From Hansfordia pulvinata (Eukaryota; Ascomycota; Sordariomycetes; Xylariales), in NCBI GenBank assembly GCA_006538405.1, contig BJKQ01000004.1:2356001-2420000 (forward strand): a stretch of 64,000 nt of DNA, given 5' to 3'. This document shows positions 60,601 through 64,000 of the stretch, piece by piece. The notes under the pieces were generated by a model. The model saw only the letters and a list, made by a program, of their open reading frames with translations. It was not told the DNA's origin and searched no databases. Position numbers and translations under genes: made by a program. How positions within the stretch are numbered: the stretch's first letter is position 1; each line of letters begins with the position of its first letter.

Positions 60601-61133
60601 AGACGTGGAGGCAGCAGGCATGCCTTGCGTGGCATATCTAAAAGCAGCTTCATCCTTGCTTCACCGCGCAGGGGCAGATCGCCTTTGTTGTCGGCCCCTG
60701 CCCGGCAGGCCACATGGGCAGGCAGATATACCTCAAGAGCCCACCGTTCGGCGGCTGTTGCGAAGCCACCAAACGGAGCCCTCGCATCGCACCGCATCGC
60801 ATCGCACCGTTTTCTTGCGACAGGACACGCCGGTACCTTGGGCGTCTGGGGTTGCATGTCGCACGTCGAGAGTGATCGTGCCAGCATACTGTGCGACCCG
60901 CAGCCGGGGCCTTGGCCAGCTTTCTGATCGCTGTCCCACCCACACCTCGACGGGCACCCACGCACCCTTCCGGGATAGCTGGACGTGCTGGATAGGCAAT
61001 CTGATGAATTGGTCTAAGCAGACCGGGGACGCTTGATCGGTCCATGAGCGGCTTTGGGGTGTTTGGTTTCATTTACTCGCAGCCGGGCAGGCTCTCTAAG
61101 CAGGCCTGCCTTGCCTTGCTTCCTTTCCCTTCT

Positions 61134-61153
61134 CCCCCCCCCCCCCCCCCCCC
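61134..61153 (+). repeat. C20 homopolymer
   Basis: An uninterrupted run of about 20 C, followed by GCCCCC. Confidence 0.93.
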
Positions 61154-62163
61154 GCCCCCATCACTATTCGACCTGCCCGGCTCAGCGCGTGGTCGTTGCT
61201 GCTTGCGCTCGTACTCTGTAGATCTCTGAAATTGCCCGAAGTCTCGCGAAGGCCCCCATCTTTTGGGAGGGGCGGCGGCGGGGGCCATAGTGGCGGCGAA
61301 AGGGTACGCTTCCCGGGTCGCCAGAGGGGCGCCACTTAGTGCAGCGGCTTACGAGTAGTCAGTCCCTCGCCCCTCGTCTCCAAAACTCCATCACGGCGCG
61401 TCGGGGAGAGGAGGAAGTACGAGCGATTATGCTGGCGGCGGGCGGGCAGCGCAGCCGAGGACGCAGTAAAGCTCTGTAAGCTGCATGTACCTAACATACC
61501 ATAGCTGGGCCAAGGCAGACATTCTCACGGATGCGATTACCGGAACGGCGCTTGCGGTAGGTTGCTGTCTGCTGCCCCTGCTGCTGCTAGGGGTGTGGGT
61601 GTGAGATGACGGCCGCAATCGTGACCGCTGGCCCTCGACAAGCCCTCGACCAGTCGGAGGGGCGCCTTGCGGCCTGCGCCTGTGCCTGTGCCTCGACAGA
61701 GAGCTGTGGGCGGTCCTGGACGATCGACAAGTAGCATGGCAGCAGCAGCAGCATGGCAGCAAACAGCAGCAGGCCGGCCTTGTCCCGTACCCTCCCATGA
61801 CCCTTGGCATGCCGAAAGCATAGTCGGTCGGTCTCCACGAGGCTTGTGAAGGACCTCCCCCCTCCCCTCTCTTCCCGGCGCCTATTTCCCATCTGGCGCT
61901 GTGCAAGATATGCATGCAGGTCGGCTCCGCACGTACGGCGCCCACGATCCATAATTACTGGCCCAGGTCAGGTCAGGTCACCTACCGTCTGCGTGGCGAC
62001 CCTGGGCGTGCTTCGAGTGGGGGACAAGGGGACTTGACGACTTTGGAAGGGTACTTGGGCTCGAGGTCCTCGTATCTACCTCTCGTGGCCTCGTCATGTA
62101 TCTGTGGATCTGGAATGCCGGGACTGGGATTGGGATTGGGACCGGGCCGGGTACAGGCAGGTA

Positions 62164-62401
62164 GGCAGGCAGGCAGGCAGGCAGGCAGATGGACGGAGGA
62201 CAGGCAGACAGGGACAGGCAGGTCGACCCAGACTGGACCAGACTGGACCAGAGCAGGGTAGAGCATAGGTAGCGTGGGAGAGAGAGAGAGAGAGAGAGAG
62301 AAGATACACACACACACACACACACACACGGAGAGGGAGACGGAGAGAGACAGAGAGAGAGAGAGAGAGAGAATCCGGGCGCCACCCCCCCCCCCCCCCC
62401 C
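62164..62401 (+). repeat. Compound microsatellite cluster (GCAG)n-(GA)n-(CA)n-(GA)n-C17
   Basis: Within 240 bp: (GCAG)n at 62164-62188, (GA)n at 62278-62301, (CA)n at 62306-62329, (GA)n at 62351-62372 and a C17 run at 62385-62401. This lies about 640 bp upstream of the regulator gene starting at 63041. Confidence 0.95.
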
Positions 62402-62714
62402 ATCATACCAAAGGTAGAGAGGTATGTAGGTCGGGTACGCAAGGTGTCGATGTATGTAGGGTAGGAGGTACGTAGGTAGGTGGAAATGTCCGGAGGGCAC
62501 GTTCGTACCTGCCTACCACGCAGCTACACCTTGCTTGGTACCGTACCTTAGGTAGACTTACCTTACCTACCACCTTGCCGACCAGACTTGACTTGGGTTG
62601 GGCTGGGCTGATCCGGCTCAGATGGCGAAGATCAGACCGTTCGGGGGTTTTCCCCCATAGCGTACTTTATTACCATCCGCCTACTCGTGCCCTGCGCTCC
62701 ACTCCGCCTTTGAA

Positions 62715-62721
62715 TATATAT
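62715..62721 (+). promoter_or_regulatory. Possible TATA element of the downstream regulator
   Basis: TATATA lies in an otherwise GC-rich stretch about 320 bp upstream of the ATG at 63041, ahead of a C/T-rich leader. Support is positional only. Confidence 0.35.
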
Positions 62722-63040
62722 TCCCACGCGCCCCTCCACGCCTCGCACTCGATCATCATCACCAAAGGCGTACCTGCTCGCTGTTTGCTTTCTTCCAACC
62801 TCAGATCTCCCAGAGTCGTCCTGATATCCCGAGCTGTGAGCCAGTTCCGGGCCTCCTCTCTACTTCTCTACAGACACACACCATTCCGCCCTCGTTGTCA
62901 AGGCTCTCTTGCCTCCCCCAAGCCCTTAGACCTACTACATCTATACACATTCACAAACACAGATCGCAATCCCGGATTGCTTGTGTATTGTGTTCGGTAC
63001 TGAGCAGCCTCCCAGCGCCCTGCATTTGTCACAGTCCGCC

Positions 63041-64000
63041 ATGCAGTCCACGCAGGCTTATATGGGCTCGAGCCCATCCCACATGGCCATTGACCCCAGA
63101 CTCTCTACCGCGACGTGCTCAGAGGCGACTCCAGCCACGACTTCTTTCGATTCTCAAGACTTGGGCATCTACACCACGGTGAGCTTAGACGCGGCCCCCG
63201 AGCTGCCGCCCATTCGAGTGAGGCACCCAGGACTCACGCTTTCCCAGTGCCCCCCTTACCACCACGGCTACGCCGTTTCTGCCTATGAAGGCAACATCCC
63301 CACGCCCGCCTCATCCGTTTCCTCGCCGCCGCTCTCAGACTCGCCTGTCCACATGATGCGAAACTATACACAGCAAGAGCCGCAGCACCAACCACAACCG
63401 CACACAGGCGCCATGAACGAGTGGACTCAGTACCCAAGCATGAGCATTCGCGCCTCCCAGCCCGCTTCCCCCATGCCGATGCAGCAGCCTTCCCCGAGTT
63501 CATGCCGGCCCCGTCCCTGCAGTCCAGGCACTCTCCCGAGACGTCTCATCACGTCGTTCCCAAGTCCCAGTGGGGCTGGCCTCAAGACCACGAAAGCGTC
63601 TCTCCGACCATGGGCCACGCTCCCCTGGGCTACTCTGTCCCTGTGGCTGACCACGGCGTTCAACCTAGCCACCAAATGTTCGGTGGTCAGATGATGAGCG
63701 CCAGCTACCCCCAAAATCTGCCCCCCAACCAGTCGCATCCGCATGCCCCGCATATGGCACCGGTGCGCCCACCCCATGACCTTCGAGACCTTGGTCCTAC
63801 GCCGGACGGTAGCTTCCAGTACGCCTTCCAGCCCATGCAGGCAAGCCCGACTCCCATGGTAGAGCCCGCGGGAGTGGCCGGTCCAAGGCGCGCCCCCGGA
63901 ACAGCGGGAAGTCCATGGGGACCGGGACGAGGAAGCCCCCGAGGTCTAAGCAGGCGGGAAACAAGGGCCTTGCGCGGAAGCCCGCCGCCAAAAAGGGGAA
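63041..64000 (+). CDS. Putative transcriptional regulator, frame interrupted, 3' end beyond the window
   Basis: From ATG 63041 (MQSTQAYMGSSPSHMAIDPRL) the protein is Pro/Ser/Gln/His-rich, with blocks LPPIRVRHPGLTLSQCPPYHHGYAVSAYEGNIPTPASSVSSPPLSDSPVHMM, the style of the disordered N-terminus of fungal transcription factors. Near 63495 the sensible reading moves to another frame (EFMPAPSLQSRHSPETS through SFQYAFQPMQ), and near 63840 to a third (KPDSHGRARGSGRSKARPRNSGKS ... NKGLARKPAAKKG). That last part is a Lys/Arg-rich basic region that continues past the window and could precede a DNA-binding domain. Each switch equals one missing base next to a short C or G run, and no GT-AG intron repairs either in phase. 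Sequencing indels are the simplest explanation; a decaying gene is the alternative. No DNA-binding domain is visible inside the window, so the regulator label is inference from composition. Confidence 0.7.

Larger units (their letters stand above)
41593..63040. other. Gene desert of about 21 kb, microsatellite- and homopolymer-rich
   Basis: No ORF combines start, splice sites and recognisable protein sequence. The region carries many long G, C and A runs and (CT)n, (GA)n, (CA)n, (GGT)n and (GCAG)n arrays, plus many TACGAGTAC/TACGGAGTAC motifs. It is not AT-rich, so it does not resemble repeat-induced-point-mutated transposon DNA. It lies between two genes for regulators. 62.6-63.04 kb is C/T-rich and is probably the leader and promoter of the downstream gene. 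Long chance ORFs (461 codons at 42489-43874) are discounted. Confidence 0.65.

Overview
The window looks like GC-rich nuclear DNA of a filamentous ascomycete (Pezizomycotina, most likely Sordariomycetes). The evidence is short spliceosomal introns, mostly 50-130 nt, with GTRNGT-like donors; a Zn2Cys6 transcription factor with its first intron inside the zinc cluster; a hybrid histidine kinase of fungal layout; secreted small proteins; and an intron-bearing nuclear tRNA-Val. I cannot name the species from sequence alone. No transposon, rDNA, CRISPR or prokaryotic feature was seen.

Layout. 0-16.6 kb is ordinary gene-dense sequence: a secreted protein of unknown function cut by the left edge (-), a five-exon Ure2-like glutathione transferase (+), a small secreted protein (-), a large low-complexity protein with a mitochondrial-looking N-terminus (+), convergent with mitochondrial ribosome recycling factor (-), tRNA-Val(UAC) (+), succinate-semialdehyde dehydrogenase (-) and a four-TM MARVEL-like protein (-). 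16.6-27.3 kb holds a 4.6-kb promoter/intergenic stretch, a 1468-residue hybrid histidine kinase (+) and a 10-cysteine secreted protein (-). 27.3-38.9 kb is gene-poor; the one credible gene is a small two-exon gene at 34.3-34.7 kb. 38.99-41.59 kb encodes a 727-residue Zn2Cys6 regulator (+). 41.6-63.0 kb is about 21 kb with no gene I can support. It is rich in microsatellites and long G/C and A homopolymers. At 63.04 kb a second putative regulator starts (+) and leaves the window; its reading frame is broken twice by apparent 1-nt deletions.

There is no biosynthetic cluster or operon-like logic. Themes are mitochondrial functions (RRF, SSADH, and the RGG/EKPA protein by inference), signalling and transcription (histidine kinase and two regulators), and secretion (three signal-peptide proteins, two of them small enough to be effector-like).

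The most interesting items are the non-AT-rich gene desert between two regulators, two short palindromic motif families scattered only between genes, the RGG plus EKPA-repeat protein, and several small spliced genes easily missed by automated annotation. All exon boundaries were read by eye from splice signals and frame continuity, without transcript data.
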